In this document: positions 33,064 through 42,033 of the stretch, in pieces
Position numbering within the stretch: position 1 is the stretch's first letter
How the letters are laid out: each line of letters starts with the position of its first letter
Origin: Priestia koreensis
Lineage (GTDB): Bacteria > Bacillota > Bacilli > Bacillales > Bacillaceae_H
DNA: 64,000 bases
Direction: 5' to 3'
Assembly (NCBI RefSeq): GCF_001274935.1
Contig: NZ_LILC01000002.1
Span: 141,923-205,922, forward strand
Program-made: the position numbers and the translations under genes
Notes under the pieces: model-generated
The model's database searches: none
The model's input: only the letters and a program-made list of their open reading frames with translations
What the model was told of the DNA's origin: nothing

Positions 33064-33762
33064 TCAGCAGAAATCATCGTCCGATTGGTGCGCTGGGAAA
33101 AGTTCTGGGCATTGTGGTGGGATGTGAACAGTATCACAAGAGTTAATTGGAAGCTCGGAGCGAGGTGTGCAGAAGCGTCCTTCAACTTCGATTTTAACTT
33201 CAGCTTCCATTTGAACGTCTAGGCAGAAAGAAATAGATACGTCTAATTGAGCGAATCTGCCGCCGACACAAATTAAGCTAGCATCTCCAATTTCACCATC
33301 AATTGTTGTTACTTTTCCATTTAATTTTGTTCCTTTTGGTGCACATAAGAAGAATGTTTGCGCTGTTGCAAATGGTTTTGCATCAGATACACACACATGG
33401 CCCATACGGTCTGTAATTTCAACCGTGAAGAAACCTTTTACAAGTACTTTTACTTTGTAAAGAGTGATGGTATCACCGTTAGGTAATGTCACTTCTACAG
33501 GTGTTCTGCCATGAGGCTGTTTAATTTCGCTTACTTCTACATCTTTTGTTGGCTCGCCAAACTCGTTTGTTAAAAGAACCTCTACGCTAAATGGCTCTTC
33601 TAATACAGCACACGGATCATCGTTAGATCCTGTAGCACCTTCACAATCAAAACCTAGGTCTCTAACGTTTGTATAGCTGAGTAACGGTAAATCAACTTGA
33701 CGCTTTACCCAGTCATACACTTTTGGTACGCGAATACAAAGATTTTCCACAATATCATGCAT
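33064..33762 (-). CDS. Unrecognised Cys-containing protein, possible spore surface protein
   Basis: A 232-residue protein I cannot place in a named family. It begins MHDIVENLCIRVPKVYDWVKRQVDLP, a phrase that recurs in secreted-looking Bacillus spore proteins, and holds about ten Cys spread over its length (including LGFDCEGATG, CVLEEPFSVE-like context near residue 55, FFLCAPKGT, FCLDVQMEAE, RFCTPRSE and the last residue). The middle alternates beta-strand-like segments. No signal peptide. ATG at 33762 follows AGGAGGTCAATATTC; the open frame upstream to 33897 is ignored. A SigE-like -10 lies upstream. Confidence 0.75.
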   Translation of the reverse strand: MHDIVENLCIRVPKVYDWVKRQVDLPLLSYTNVRDLGFDCEGATGSNDDPCAVLEEPFSVEVLLTNEFGEPTKDVEVSEIKQPHGRTPVEVTLPNGDTITLYKVKVLVKGFFTVEITDRMGHVCVSDAKPFATAQTFFLCAPKGTKLNGKVTTIDGEIGDASLICVGGRFAQLDVSISFCLDVQMEAEVKIEVEGRFCTPRSELPINSCDTVHIPPQCPELFPAHQSDDDFC

Positions 33763-34080
33763 GAATATTGACCTCCTAATCATAATTGTCCTTCCTCTAC
33801 GCCCTTCATATGGGTGACGGACTACTATATTGTATGAATGACTATTGTTTGTGTTCCTTGACAGGAGCGGAATTTCTTCACGCAGCAACAAGGGCATAAA
33901 AGGCGACGCATACGTTATTCACCCATATCATATTCAGGGATGAGAAAAAGGTTATAAAAACGAGGGGAAAAAAGAGCCAGCTTCAACAGGGAAAGGTTCA
34001 GACGTGGAAATAATGTAAATCTTCATCATATAAGTAAGACTTTTTTTTGAAGCGCCTATTTTTTAAAAGGAGGAGATCAC
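33763..34080. other. Divergent intergenic region between two presumed sporulation genes
   Basis: No gene is supported. The region holds the - strand SigE-like -10 (33829-33836) and, nearer 34081, the + strand ribosome-binding site AAAGGAGGAGATCAC. TCATATAAG-like sequence at about 34027 could be a mother-cell -10 for the gene at 34081, but the match is weak. Confidence 0.4.
33829..33836 (-). promoter_or_regulatory. SigE-like -10 element
   Basis: On the reverse strand the sequence is CATACAAT, an exact match to the sigma-E -10 consensus CATACAMT, 67 bases before the start at 33762. The matching -35 was not found. Confidence 0.4.
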
Positions 34081-34500
34081 ATGAGAAATCCATTTGCTAA
34101 CCAGGACTCACTTCGAAAATATGTGGCATCATTAAAAACGGAGCTTGAATTTTATAAGGAGAAATACGCCGAGTATCAGCGAACAGAAATTGCGCAGGAA
34201 GATTGGAAAGATCAAGTGCTAGATCTACAAAAGAAGCATGAAGAAGAAAAAGAGCAGCTGTTAGAACAAATTCAATGGTTGAAAGCCCTTGTGATGACCA
34301 CACCATCTGTTCGAGAAGAAGAGAAGCAAACGTCTACACCGACACCTGCCGCAGAAGTGGAGAAGCCAGCTACTCAGGCTGTGCCTGCAAGGTCTCCGAA
34401 AGTCTCGGAGGAGTCTTGGTTTGTTCAGGCTAATAGCAGTGAACGGAAAGGAGATGAGCCACCAAGAAAAAAACAGGGGACATTTTTAGATTTTCAGTAA
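34081..34500 (+). CDS. Coiled-coil protein of unknown function, presumed sporulation gene
   Basis: A 139-residue hydrophilic protein. Residues 10-75 form a charged coiled coil (ASLKTELEFYKEKYAEYQRT, EEEKEQLLEQIQWLKALV), followed by a Pro/Thr/Glu-rich linker and a basic tail ending GTFLDFQ. No known family recognised. The opening resembles the coiled coil of the - strand gene at 31999-32811, so they could be partners or distant relatives. Start ATG after AAAGGAGGAGATCAC. Confidence 0.7.
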   Translation: MRNPFANQDSLRKYVASLKTELEFYKEKYAEYQRTEIAQEDWKDQVLDLQKKHEEEKEQLLEQIQWLKALVMTTPSVREEEKQTSTPTPAAEVEKPATQAVPARSPKVSEESWFVQANSSERKGDEPPRKKQGTFLDFQ

Positions 34501-34591
34501 AAATGAGACAATTACTAGAGCACACGAGAAATAATACTAGAATATACTATCCCATAACGCACCTTAAGAGAAGAAAAGAGGTGGAAGCGAT

Positions 34592-34759
34592 ATGTATTAT
34601 GGACAATATCCAGGTTATTACAGCAATCAGCAATCTGGTAAGAAAAGCAAAAACTCAGGTTCTGAAATGAAAGTTTATACTTCTGGCGGCTACAATCAGC
34701 AAAAAGCTCCGCAAAAATCAAGCGGCTGTGGCTGTGGTTCAAAGCTTCCTAAACGCTAA
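34592..34759 (+). CDS. Small Tyr/Gln/Gly-rich protein with Cys tail
   Basis: A 55-residue protein that opens MYYGQYPGYYSNQQSG and ends SSGCGCGSKLPKR. The ribosome-binding site AAAGAGGTGG lies 8 bases before ATG 34592. Composition (Tyr, Gln, Gly, Ser, clustered Cys near a basic end) is like small spore coat or crust proteins of Bacillus that are cross-linked in the coat. I know no named family, so this is a context call. Confidence 0.7.
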   Translation: MYYGQYPGYYSNQQSGKKSKNSGSEMKVYTSGGYNQQKAPQKSSGCGCGSKLPKR

Positions 34760-34952
34760 ACAATAAGTGAAGCAAAAAGGCATCACCGTCTTGGTGATGC
34801 CTTTTTCTTGTTGATTTTTTAGGGGCATTCTTCTTAACATTTCTGTAACACGTCTGTTAGGGAAAATAAACGTAAGATGACTTGTTTTTTTAATGTTCAT
34901 CATATAAGATTGAAAGGTCAATCAAACTAAGTAAATAAATGGGGAATTAAAG

Positions 34953-35774
34953 ATGATAGATTTTTTAGTTCTAGTAAAAGCATTCATATTAGGTTTAGTA
35001 GAAGGATTAACAGAATTTTTACCCGTTTCATCCACAGGACATTTGATTTTAGCCGATCACTTCCTCAACTTCCGTCAAGGAGTGATTACGAAACAGGTGG
35101 CGACAACATTTGAAGTTGTCATTCAGCTCGGATCTATTTTGGCGGTCGTGGTCGTGTTTTGGAAGCGTTTATGGTCTTCAGTTGACTTTCGTAAGCGAAA
35201 CTTTACGCATTCCTTTAACATTTTCCACATCATCATCGGAATCGTTCCAGCTGGTATCCTAGGGGTATTATTTCAAAGTGATATTAAAGATAAATTATTT
35301 GGTCCACAAACGGTTGTTTATGCCCTCATTGCAGGTGGGATACTTATGCTTGTAGCAGAGTTATACAGTCGTAAAACCGTTCCAACAACGGTAACAATGG
35401 ACGAGCTTTCTTACAAACAGGCATTTGCGATTGGACTGTTCCAATGTCTTGCATTATGGCCTGGGTTCTCTCGTTCAGGTTCGACGATTGCTGGGGGATT
35501 GTTTGTTCGTGCTTCTCACCAAATTGCAGCGGAATTTTCATTTATCGTAGCGGTGCCGATCATGTTCGGTGCAACGGCGCTTGATTTATACAAAAGTGCC
35601 GAATACTTATCGATGGATCTATGGCCGGTGTTTGCGGTAGGTCTTGTGACGGCATTCCTTGTCGCATTACTTGCGATCGTCACATTCTTAAAGCTTGTGT
35701 CACGCTTAAAGCTAATCCCATTTGCGATTTATCGCTTTGTGATTGCGATTATTTTATTACTTGTGTTTCTATAA
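34953..35774 (+). CDS. uppP: Undecaprenyl-diphosphatase
   Basis: UppP/BacA removes a phosphate from undecaprenyl diphosphate, recycling the lipid carrier for peptidoglycan and other glycans, and gives bacitracin resistance when abundant. The 273-residue membrane protein has the two hallmark motifs: [21 protein letters not shown] (catalytic Glu and Ser-Thr-Gly-His, about residues 15-31) and [20 protein letters not shown] (PGxSRSG, about residues 161-180). About eight membrane helices. Start ATG after GGGGAATTAAAG (weak site). A clear terminator follows. Confidence 0.93.
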   Translation: MIDFLVLVKAFILGLVEGLTEFLPVSSTGHLILADHFLNFRQGVITKQVATTFEVVIQLGSILAVVVVFWKRLWSSVDFRKRNFTHSFNIFHIIIGIVPAGILGVLFQSDIKDKLFGPQTVVYALIAGGILMLVAELYSRKTVPTTVTMDELSYKQAFAIGLFQCLALWPGFSRSGSTIAGGLFVRASHQIAAEFSFIVAVPIMFGATALDLYKSAEYLSMDLWPVFAVGLVTAFLVALLAIVTFLKLVSRLKLIPFAIYRFVIAIILLLVFL

Positions 35775-35781
35775 GTAGAAA

Positions 35782-35812
35782 CCCCTCAGGCTTCGCGCCT
35801 GAGGGATTTTTT
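35782..35812 (+). terminator. Terminator after uppP
   Basis: CCCTCAGGC/GCCTGAGGG stem followed by ATTTTTTT. Confidence 0.88.
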
Positions 35813-35990
35813 TATATTTTCCATTCTTTAATTGTCTCCGTTAGCTCCGAGGTCTTGAAGGGAGAATAGTGAATTATTGTGAGCAAATGATGATGAAGGA
35901 GTAAGACATATCACCCGCTTCTTTTTTTATTCATATGTATAGAAGAGAGGGTTACTAAAAACCCCCAGTGAAATGAAGGGGAAGATGAAA

Positions 35991-36179
35991 ATGACGAATA
36001 TCTTTGATCAGCTGGAAAAGTTTTTTGAGACGCATATTATGAAGCCACACCATGATAATTTGCGCAAGCTTGAGGGCAGCTTATCATCAAAGAATGACAC
36101 GTTCGGGAAGCTTCATTCTCTCGATGCGACAATGGATGAGATGGAGAAACAGAACTTGAAGGATCCATTTGGTCAGTAA
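35991..36179 (+). CDS. Small hypothetical protein
   Basis: A 62-residue soluble, charged protein (MTNIFDQLEKFFETHIMKP; ends NLKDPFGQ) with helical character. ATG 35991 is 9 bases after AAGGGG; ATG 35973 and 35985 are in frame but overlap or crowd that site. I recognise no family. Its place in a run of small sporulation genes suggests sporulation expression. Confidence 0.65.
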   Translation: MTNIFDQLEKFFETHIMKPHHDNLRKLEGSLSSKNDTFGKLHSLDATMDEMEKQNLKDPFGQ

Positions 36180-36294
36180 TCATGAGGCGACAAACGACAC
36201 AGAAGAAAAATTACCTAATTCCATAATTGCCTATAACACTTTCTTGCTCAATGACATACTTTGGTAAAGAGAAAGAGAAGAGGAGGTGTAACAT

Positions 36295-36429
36295 ATGTTT
36301 GGATACGGATGTAATCCTTGTGTTGGCTACGGCTATGGCGGCGGATGTGGTATCGGTAACGGATTTGCTTTAATCGTAGTATTATTCATTCTATTAATCA
36401 TCGTAGGTGCAGCTTGTTTCTGTGGCTAA
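36295..36429 (+). CDS. YjcZ-family small sporulation membrane protein
   Basis: A 44-residue protein: a Gly/Tyr/Cys-rich start ([19 protein letters not shown]) followed by a single hydrophobic helix ([21 protein letters not shown]). This layout is the hallmark of YjcZ-type sporulation proteins of Bacillus. Ribosome-binding site GAGGAGGTG, 6 bases before ATG. Confidence 0.85.
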   Translation: MFGYGCNPCVGYGYGGGCGIGNGFALIVVLFILLIIVGAACFCG

Positions 36430-36579
36430 TCATACTAACTAAAAGTTGCACTTCAAGTACGGGTGATGAGCCCGTACTTTTCCATTTTTAGAGAATCAAA
36501 CGCAAATTTTAGGCAAATGTATCACACACCCAGTGTCCCATACATACGATGTAGGGAATGTTAAGGAGGGAACTTACGA

Positions 36580-36837
36580 ATGGATAATCATTTATTTAAA
36601 AACATTGAAAAGAAAACGGGCGTTAACATGAAGGACATTTTGGAGCTTGCTAATTCCGTACAAACGGCTAACTTTTCGGATGAAACGACGGTTCGTAATA
36701 TCGTAAAACGCGTGGCTCAAATCGCCAACAAGCCTGTTTCACAAGAAAAAGAGGATAAGATTGTAAAGGCAATTACAGCAAACGGTCAGTCATTAGATTT
36801 CGGTACGATCGCAAAAATGCTTAACACCAAAAAATAA
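36580..36837 (+). CDS. spoVIF: Stage VI sporulation protein F
   Basis: SpoVIF (YjcC) acts in late spore coat assembly, linked to GerR-dependent coat gene expression. The 85-residue product matches the family (FKNIEKKTGVNMKDILELA, TVRNIVKRVAQIANKP, SLDFGTIAKML). ATG follows AAGGAGGGAACTTACGA. CATACATA at 36539-36546 may be part of a mother-cell promoter, but a -35 partner is not clear. It converges with yjcD across a shared terminator. Confidence 0.92.
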   Translation: MDNHLFKNIEKKTGVNMKDILELANSVQTANFSDETTVRNIVKRVAQIANKPVSQEKEDKIVKAITANGQSLDFGTIAKMLNTKK

Positions 36838-36840
36838 CAG

Positions 36841-36878
36841 CAAAAAACGACCTCTTCGATCTGAAAGGTCGTTTTTTG
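36841..36878. terminator. Bidirectional terminator between spoVIF and yjcD
   Basis: CAAAAAACGACCT (36841-36853) pairs with AGGTCGTTTTTTG (36866-36878), a perfect 13-base-pair stem with A and T runs at either end. Confidence 0.88.
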
Positions 36879-36885
36879 ATTCTAC

Positions 36886-39219
36886 CTATTTCGGGGACAG
36901 TAAGGGCTGTTTTATAAGCAACGGCTTAATGAAGCGAGACGGATAGGCGGTTTTCCCGCGTCTTGTTTGCAAAATAGACAGAGCAAGTGCTTCCTTCGCA
37001 CGCGTCATGGCTACATACAGCAAACGACGCTCCTCCTCAAGAGCCTCTGTTTCACCGTTTCGATAGGACTCAAGCGCGTAATCATGGGGAAGACTGCCGT
37101 CTACACCACCAAGAACATAAACGTACTTATATTCTAGACCCTTTGCACGGTGAATCGTGGTAAGCTGAATGCTATCATGAAACTGCTTGCTCATAACTTT
37201 CATCTCTTCATTCATCGCAATCATGTGATCGACGTGTTCAAGAAATTCGGGGATCGTCTTGAATTTCTTTGCGACAACCTTTAGGTCACGAACATCATCC
37301 GAGCCCTTCTCCATCTTATTCCCTTCATTCCCGCGCTTTTTAACGAAATCATCAAATCCCATATCCTTTGATACCATCTCAAGCGCCGCAAGCGGTGAAA
37401 GGTTTGAGAGTGATTTGAAACGCGGTACGATTCGCTGTATTTTTTTCTGCTGAAACGCCTGCAGATTCTCAATTTTTCCAAGCGCCTCGACGAGTGACAG
37501 GTCTTCTAAAATGCTAATTGCCTTTATATCATTTACAACGGACTGCTTAAGGAACAGGGCCATCACTAAATCTTGAATGGCAGACGCATGATTTGGATCA
37601 AGACTCAAACGTAAAAATGACAGCATGCTTCTCACCATTCTTCTCTTATAAAAGGAGTCGCTGTCTTTATCAAGAACAAAAGGTAAGTTCGACTGTGTTA
37701 GTCGCTCAAATACGGCACGAGAAGCCGAATGAGTCCGATATAAAATCGCAAAGTCTGACGGGTTGTCGCCGTTTTGAATGCGTTCTTTAATATCTGTCAC
37801 AATCATTGTTGCTTCTTCTTCTTCATCATATGGATAGAAGAGAAGAGGGGCGTGATCATTGTGAAACTGTGCGAACATTTTTTTCACGCGGCGCGCTTTA
37901 TTTTTAGCAATCACTCCGTTAGCAGACGTAACGATGCTATGAGTTGAGCGATAGTTTTGTGAAAGCGTCACGACTTGTGTGCCGGGAAAGTCGGTATCAA
38001 AATTCAAAATAAAGGACGGATCACTCCCACGGAAAGCGTAAATGGACTGATCATCGTCTCCTACAACGCAGAGGTTTTTGGATTCTCTGCTCAGCAATTT
38101 GATAATTTCATATTGTACTTTGTTAATATCCTGAAACTCATCAATAAGGAAATAACGAAAGCGCTGCTGATAGCGAGCGAGAAGCGCAGGATTTTCAAGC
38201 AGCGTCTGATAACAGCCGTACAGCATGTCATCAAAATCAAACAGACCGTCTCTTTTTTTCATTTCTTCATAGCGCTTGTACAAATAGTGCACGCGTTCTT
38301 CCCACTGATCTTGAGGACGAACGTCTCGTACGCCTATTAGCGTGTTTTTCCAATAGCCAATTTGCTGAAGCGCCTGATCAAACGGAAATTCCTTTTCATC
38401 AAGGTGCAGCTCACGGGCAGCTGTTTTAACCATTTGTTCCTTTTGCCATTCCCATTTTAATAAGTTGTTCATGTTCCATGTATGAGGATCATGATGAGCA
38501 ACCATTCGGTAAAAAATGCTGTGGAACGTGCCGACGAGCATTTGATTTAATACTCGGTCATTCATTTGTGGATATGAACGGAGACGTTCCTTCATTTCTT
38601 TTGCCGCTTTTGCCGTAAACGTCACGAGCATAATCGAACGTGGGTCGATGCTTCGTTCATGAATCATGAACGCTGTACGTGCTGTTAATACGCGCGTTTT
38701 TCCACTTCCAGCACCGGCAAGAACGAGAAGAGGGCCTTCGGTTGTTGTCACGGCTTCCTGCTGATTTGCATCTAATAATATATGTTGATCTTTCAACATC
38801 TGCTGATAGCCTGTGTCATGTGCACTATTTTTTTGCACGGTCGGTTTAAAAGCAGGGAAATTCGATAGAGTTGTCGTATTTTTCCATTTATCGTCATTTG
38901 ATTGGGCAGAAGAGGAAACAGAGCGTGAAACAGGAACGCGAAAGCCGTTTCGCTCCACATACGTAACGTTTTCTTTCGGCTTGGTTGCTGGCTTTTCCGC
39001 TCGTTTTCGATCTTTCTTTATACACTCGGACCGTTCAAAAGGTGATGTTGCATGATGAAAATAAGGATGCTTTTGAATCCCTATGTACAGCTTCAATGGT
39101 TCTTCGCAGTAAGGACAGGTCACTTGCCCACTAATACTTGCCTCGTAGATGGATTGATACATGGCTCTTGATAAGCTTGATAAACGTATGGTTTTTCCTT
39201 GATACACCGCATGCTCCAT
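36886..39219 (-). CDS. yjcD: UvrD/PcrA-family DNA helicase YjcD
   Basis: A 777-residue superfamily 1A helicase. The N-terminal 80 residues hold a Cys/His-rich segment (VTCPYCEEPL and HHATSPFERSECIKK) not found in PcrA. Then come Walker A GPLLVLAGAGSGKTRVLTAR (about residue 165), motif Ia LVTFTAKAAKEMKERL, Walker B FRYFLIDEFQDINKVQ, motif III GDDDQSIYAFRGSD, motif V TTIHRAKGLEYKYVYV and motif VI EERRLLYVAMTRAKE. It unwinds DNA in repair or replication restart. Gene order matches B. subtilis. Confidence 0.93.
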   Translation of the reverse strand: MEHAVYQGKTIRLSSLSRAMYQSIYEASISGQVTCPYCEEPLKLYIGIQKHPYFHHATSPFERSECIKKDRKRAEKPATKPKENVTYVERNGFRVPVSRSVSSSAQSNDDKWKNTTTLSNFPAFKPTVQKNSAHDTGYQQMLKDQHILLDANQQEAVTTTEGPLLVLAGAGSGKTRVLTARTAFMIHERSIDPRSIMLVTFTAKAAKEMKERLRSYPQMNDRVLNQMLVGTFHSIFYRMVAHHDPHTWNMNNLLKWEWQKEQMVKTAARELHLDEKEFPFDQALQQIGYWKNTLIGVRDVRPQDQWEERVHYLYKRYEEMKKRDGLFDFDDMLYGCYQTLLENPALLARYQQRFRYFLIDEFQDINKVQYEIIKLLSRESKNLCVVGDDDQSIYAFRGSDPSFILNFDTDFPGTQVVTLSQNYRSTHSIVTSANGVIAKNKARRVKKMFAQFHNDHAPLLFYPYDEEEEATMIVTDIKERIQNGDNPSDFAILYRTHSASRAVFERLTQSNLPFVLDKDSDSFYKRRMVRSMLSFLRLSLDPNHASAIQDLVMALFLKQSVVNDIKAISILEDLSLVEALGKIENLQAFQQKKIQRIVPRFKSLSNLSPLAALEMVSKDMGFDDFVKKRGNEGNKMEKGSDDVRDLKVVAKKFKTIPEFLEHVDHMIAMNEEMKVMSKQFHDSIQLTTIHRAKGLEYKYVYVLGGVDGSLPHDYALESYRNGETEALEEERRLLYVAMTRAKEALALSILQTRRGKTAYPSRFIKPLLIKQPLLSPK

Positions 39220-39405
39220 GAATCAAACCTCCTGTTCAAAAATTTTCGCTACAAATAGTCAAAATCAATGATATCAAAACGAATTGTTTTATAAAAGATT
39301 TGATTTTTAGTAAATAGGATTAAATGCGGTATTACGGGGGTAAAATCATACTATCTAATGAAGAACAAGCATATATATGAACAAAAGAGTGAGGAGGGAA
39401 GCAAG

Positions 39406-39678
39406 ATGGGGTATATTTTGCCAGTAAATAACGAGCAATACGCGCAGTATGCAAATCGGGTGTTAGCACCGAGAAGGCAGTATCAGCAGCTTGAAGGTGT
39501 GCAACCGATTCAGGTGCACACAAAATCTGAAGAAGAAATTCCGTTTTTACAAGCGGCACAAATGGCACCTCCGTCCAAAAAGAAAAAGCGCGAAAAATCA
39601 TCTCTGAAAAAAGAACACATCCAAAACCTTTATTCGAACTTAACTGGGAAGGGTCAACTTGTGAATGAAATGGTGTAA
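39406..39678 (+). CDS. Small hypothetical protein
   Basis: A 90-residue hydrophilic protein (MGYILPVNNEQYAQYANRVL; a basic PSKKKKREKSSLKKE stretch; ends GKGQLVNEMV). ATG 39406 follows GAGGAGGGAAGCAAG; the open frame from 39358 is not preferred. Similar short proteins occur next to yjcD in Bacillaceae as I recall, but I give no function. No signal peptide or membrane segment. Confidence 0.7.
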   Translation: MGYILPVNNEQYAQYANRVLAPRRQYQQLEGVQPIQVHTKSEEEIPFLQAAQMAPPSKKKKREKSSLKKEHIQNLYSNLTGKGQLVNEMV

Positions 39679-39788
39679 ATTTAATTATTTGAATATTCCG
39701 TTTAAAGGGTATTCAACAACGTAAAAGTAGGTGTACAATCATCATATGTACAACTACTTTTTTTATTGGAAAGAAGGAGGGGATTGTC

Positions 39789-40121
39789 ATGGCAACCATT
39801 GAAGATTTTTTGAAGCTAGATTTGCGAGTAGGGACGATCGTTAAAGCAGCACCGTTTCCAGAAGCAAAGGTGCCAGCTATTAAGGTCGAGATTGATTTTG
39901 GCGAAGAGCTAGGTATAAAGCAATCAAGTGCTCAAATTACAAAGCGCTATGACGCCGATCAGCTAATCGGAAAGCAGGTTGTAGCCGTTGTGAATTTTCC
40001 ACCGCGACGCATTGCCGGCTTTAAGTCCGAGGTGCTTGTGCTCGGAGGAGTACCTGAAAAAGGTGATGTCGTATTACTTCAGGCAGATGCTCCTTTACCT
40101 AACGGAACGCCGATTGCATAG
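39789..40121 (+). CDS. csaA: Export-related chaperone CsaA
   Basis: CsaA is a SecB-like chaperone and tRNA-binding-domain protein that binds SecA and preproteins. The 110-residue product is a complete CsaA (OB-fold tRNA-binding domain: FLKLDLRVGTIVKAAPFPEA, QSSAQITKRYDADQLIGKQV, NFPPRRIAGFKSEVLVLG). Ribosome-binding site AAGGAGG. It converges with the YetF-like gene across a terminator. Confidence 0.92.
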   Translation: MATIEDFLKLDLRVGTIVKAAPFPEAKVPAIKVEIDFGEELGIKQSSAQITKRYDADQLIGKQVVAVVNFPPRRIAGFKSEVLVLGGVPEKGDVVLLQADAPLPNGTPIA

Positions 40122-40140
40122 CGCTCCCTTCGTACATACG

Positions 40141-40170
40141 AAAAGGATGACTCGTTGTCATCCTTTTTTT
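40141..40170. terminator. Bidirectional terminator after csaA
   Basis: AAAAGGATGAC (40141-40151), TCGTT loop, GTCATCCTTTT (40157-40167) plus T run; its right arm overlaps the last codons of the - strand gene. Confidence 0.85.
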
Positions 40171-40862
40171 TGTTCTTTATACGTTTGAATAAAAAGAGGC
40201 TGTCCGTCTTCCCACTCCGCGTACATCACGTCAGAATAGCGCCTTACCTTTTGTTTTGCAAGCTCCGTCTTCAGCCATGTTTCATCAAAGCCGCTTGCTC
40301 GTAAATTGTGACTAAGCAGACGACCGTCACTAATAAACGTGACGGGAAGAGCGATTTTTTCCTCTTTAAGCTGAAAGTCACTTTTTGTTAGCCCTGCAAA
40401 CGCTGATTTTTTCAGCACGTTGACCGTTCCGTCCGTTTCTAAAATCGCATATTCCACTTCTCGTATTGAGAAAGCGTCTTTCGAACGGAGAAGGTGCTGC
40501 AGCTGATTAATATCAAGGTGATTTTTTTTGAGCTCCTTGTAATTAATCTTTCCTTTGTTTATGACAATTGAGGGACTGCCTTCTAAAAAGGTGCGAATAC
40601 GAATGTTTTTTTGGGTGAGAATTTCGGTAAAATAGATGAGTACGCCCCAAAAAATCACGGCAAATAAAATCTCCATAATTCCGATTTCATGGTCATATAG
40701 CGCGTTCCCAACGAGCTCCCCCAGTACTAAAGCAGAGATAAAGTCGAACGTGGTAATTTGCGTGATCGTCATTTTCCCGAGCAGTTTCGTTAGTAGAAAT
40801 AAGCTAATGAAGCCGACAAAAAGCTCGACTGCAATTCGAAAGTAGTCCATATAGTCGTTCAC
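40158..40862 (-). CDS. DUF421 membrane protein, YetF-like
   Basis: A 234-residue protein: three N-terminal membrane helices (residues about 8-85, with LLGKMTITQITTFDFISALVLG, of which KMTITQ and FDFI are conserved) and a cytosolic DUF421 beta domain (RTFLEGSPSIVINKGKI, then REVEYAILETDGTVNVL). Family members YetF, YkjA and YrbG are of uncertain role; some act on spore germination. Start at 40862, reverse strand; no strong ribosome-binding site was confirmed. Confidence 0.85.
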   Translation of the reverse strand: MNDYMDYFRIAVELFVGFISLFLLTKLLGKMTITQITTFDFISALVLGELVGNALYDHEIGIMEILFAVIFWGVLIYFTEILTQKNIRIRTFLEGSPSIVINKGKINYKELKKNHLDINQLQHLLRSKDAFSIREVEYAILETDGTVNVLKKSAFAGLTKSDFQLKEEKIALPVTFISDGRLLSHNLRASGFDETWLKTELAKQKVRRYSDVMYAEWEDGQPLFIQTYKEQKKG

Positions 40863-40927
40863 ATATATCCCGCCTAAACGTCCGTTTTTCGTTAGTATGG
40901 ATTGAGCGGTTCTATTTTATACGAAAA

Positions 40928-40960
40928 GAAAACGTGAAGGATGGTCTCCTTCACGTTTTC
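40928..40960 (-). terminator. Terminator after yjcF
   Basis: GAAAACGTGAAGGA pairs with TCCTTCACGTTTTC. It lies directly after the yjcF stop and before the YetF-like start. Confidence 0.85.
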
Positions 40961-40961
40961 A

Positions 40962-41384
40962 CTATAGCTCTTTGATCATCGTCACATGCGGCATTCCGGC
41001 ATCTAAAAATTCGTCGGACACGGTTTCATAGCCAAGGTGCTTGTAAAACCCTTCTGCATGCGTTTGAGCATTCAATTTAAGCTTTGGTACACCTTGTTCC
41101 TTTGCGACTTCCTGCATTTTTAGCATGAGCTGCTTGCCAACCCCATCTTTGCGATGAGAGGAAAGGACACACACACGCTCTACTTTGCCGTAGCCGTCAA
41201 CAATTCGAAAGCGCCCCGCACCAACAGGGCGTTCGTTGTCATACGCTACAATATGTACCGCAGTTTTGTCGTGCTGATCAATTTCTAATTCAGCTGGAAC
41301 GCCTTGTTCTTCAACAAATACGGTTTTTCGAACAAAATAAGCATCATCCTGCTGTTGTTGTGTTCGTGCTGTTATGATTTTCAC
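40962..41384 (-). CDS. yjcF: GNAT acetyltransferase YjcF
   Basis: A 140-residue GNAT-family N-acetyltransferase. It shows the start region AYFVRKTVFVEEQGVPAELE, the strand AVHIVAYDNERPVGAGRFRI and the acetyl-CoA loop RVCVLSSHRKDGVGKQLM, followed by AQTHAEGFYKHLGY. Substrate unknown. It lies 4 bases after yjcG on the same strand, as in B. subtilis. Confidence 0.9.
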   Translation of the reverse strand: MKIITARTQQQQDDAYFVRKTVFVEEQGVPAELEIDQHDKTAVHIVAYDNERPVGAGRFRIVDGYGKVERVCVLSSHRKDGVGKQLMLKMQEVAKEQGVPKLKLNAQTHAEGFYKHLGYETVSDEFLDAGMPHVTMIKEL

Positions 41385-41388
41385 GTGC

Positions 41389-41901
41389 TTATTTTCCTCC
41401 TAAATGGAATGTTTCGTAGACGGTCCATGTTCCATTTTCAAGCTGATACAGTAAATGAAAGCGATCGACCTTTTCCTCATGTGATACGTCAACAAGCTGT
41501 AGCTGACTATACATGTCTAGATGTTCATCATCCGATAGCTTTTGGCCGATCGTAATGTGTGGAACGAAGGAATATGGAACTTCCTGATCAAGCATTCCGC
41601 TATGTACACGATCATACAAGTGCTGCAGCTCGTCCGTTGGTTCTACTTTTAAATAAACCACGTTGTTAACAGGCGAGAACGAACTTACTTTACGAATTGT
41701 AAGGTCAAAGGGGTTCGTTTCCTTTGCTGCTAACGCTAAAGCGCTCGTTACGTCTTTTAATTCCTCTTCTGATGCTTCAAACACTTCTTTAATCGTTAAA
41801 TGAGGGCTAATTAGTGCATAGTGCGGATCATAGCGTTTGCGGTAAGAGTTTGCAACATCTTGTAACTTTTTAGATGGAAAAATAACAACACCAAATTTCA
41901 T
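41389..41901 (-). CDS. yjcG: 2'-5' RNA ligase-like phosphoesterase YjcG
   Basis: A 170-residue 2H phosphoesterase superfamily protein with the two catalytic HxT motifs: [10 protein letters not shown] (about residue 36) and [10 protein letters not shown] (about residue 116). Roles proposed for the family include RNA end processing; that of YjcG is not settled. ATG 41901 is better spaced from GAGGG than ATG 41904. It is co-directional with yjcF and likely co-transcribed. Confidence 0.9.
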   Translation of the reverse strand: MKFGVVIFPSKKLQDVANSYRKRYDPHYALISPHLTIKEVFEASEEELKDVTSALALAAKETNPFDLTIRKVSSFSPVNNVVYLKVEPTDELQHLYDRVHSGMLDQEVPYSFVPHITIGQKLSDDEHLDMYSQLQLVDVSHEEKVDRFHLLYQLENGTWTVYETFHLGGK

Positions 41902-42033
41902 CATGTTCCCTCCCCGGAATGTATAGCAATCTAGCCATAGGTAGACTAGTAAAAGCTTAGCTGAACGTCATCTAGCTGAATTGAAAATATTATAACAAAT
42001 TTTCAAATAACTAGATAATGAAAACAAGGAAAA

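Noticed and set aside
39332..39601. Reverse-strand open frame opposite the small gene at 39406
   Set aside because: No ribosome-binding site, and the + strand frame has a strong one; treated as a shadow.
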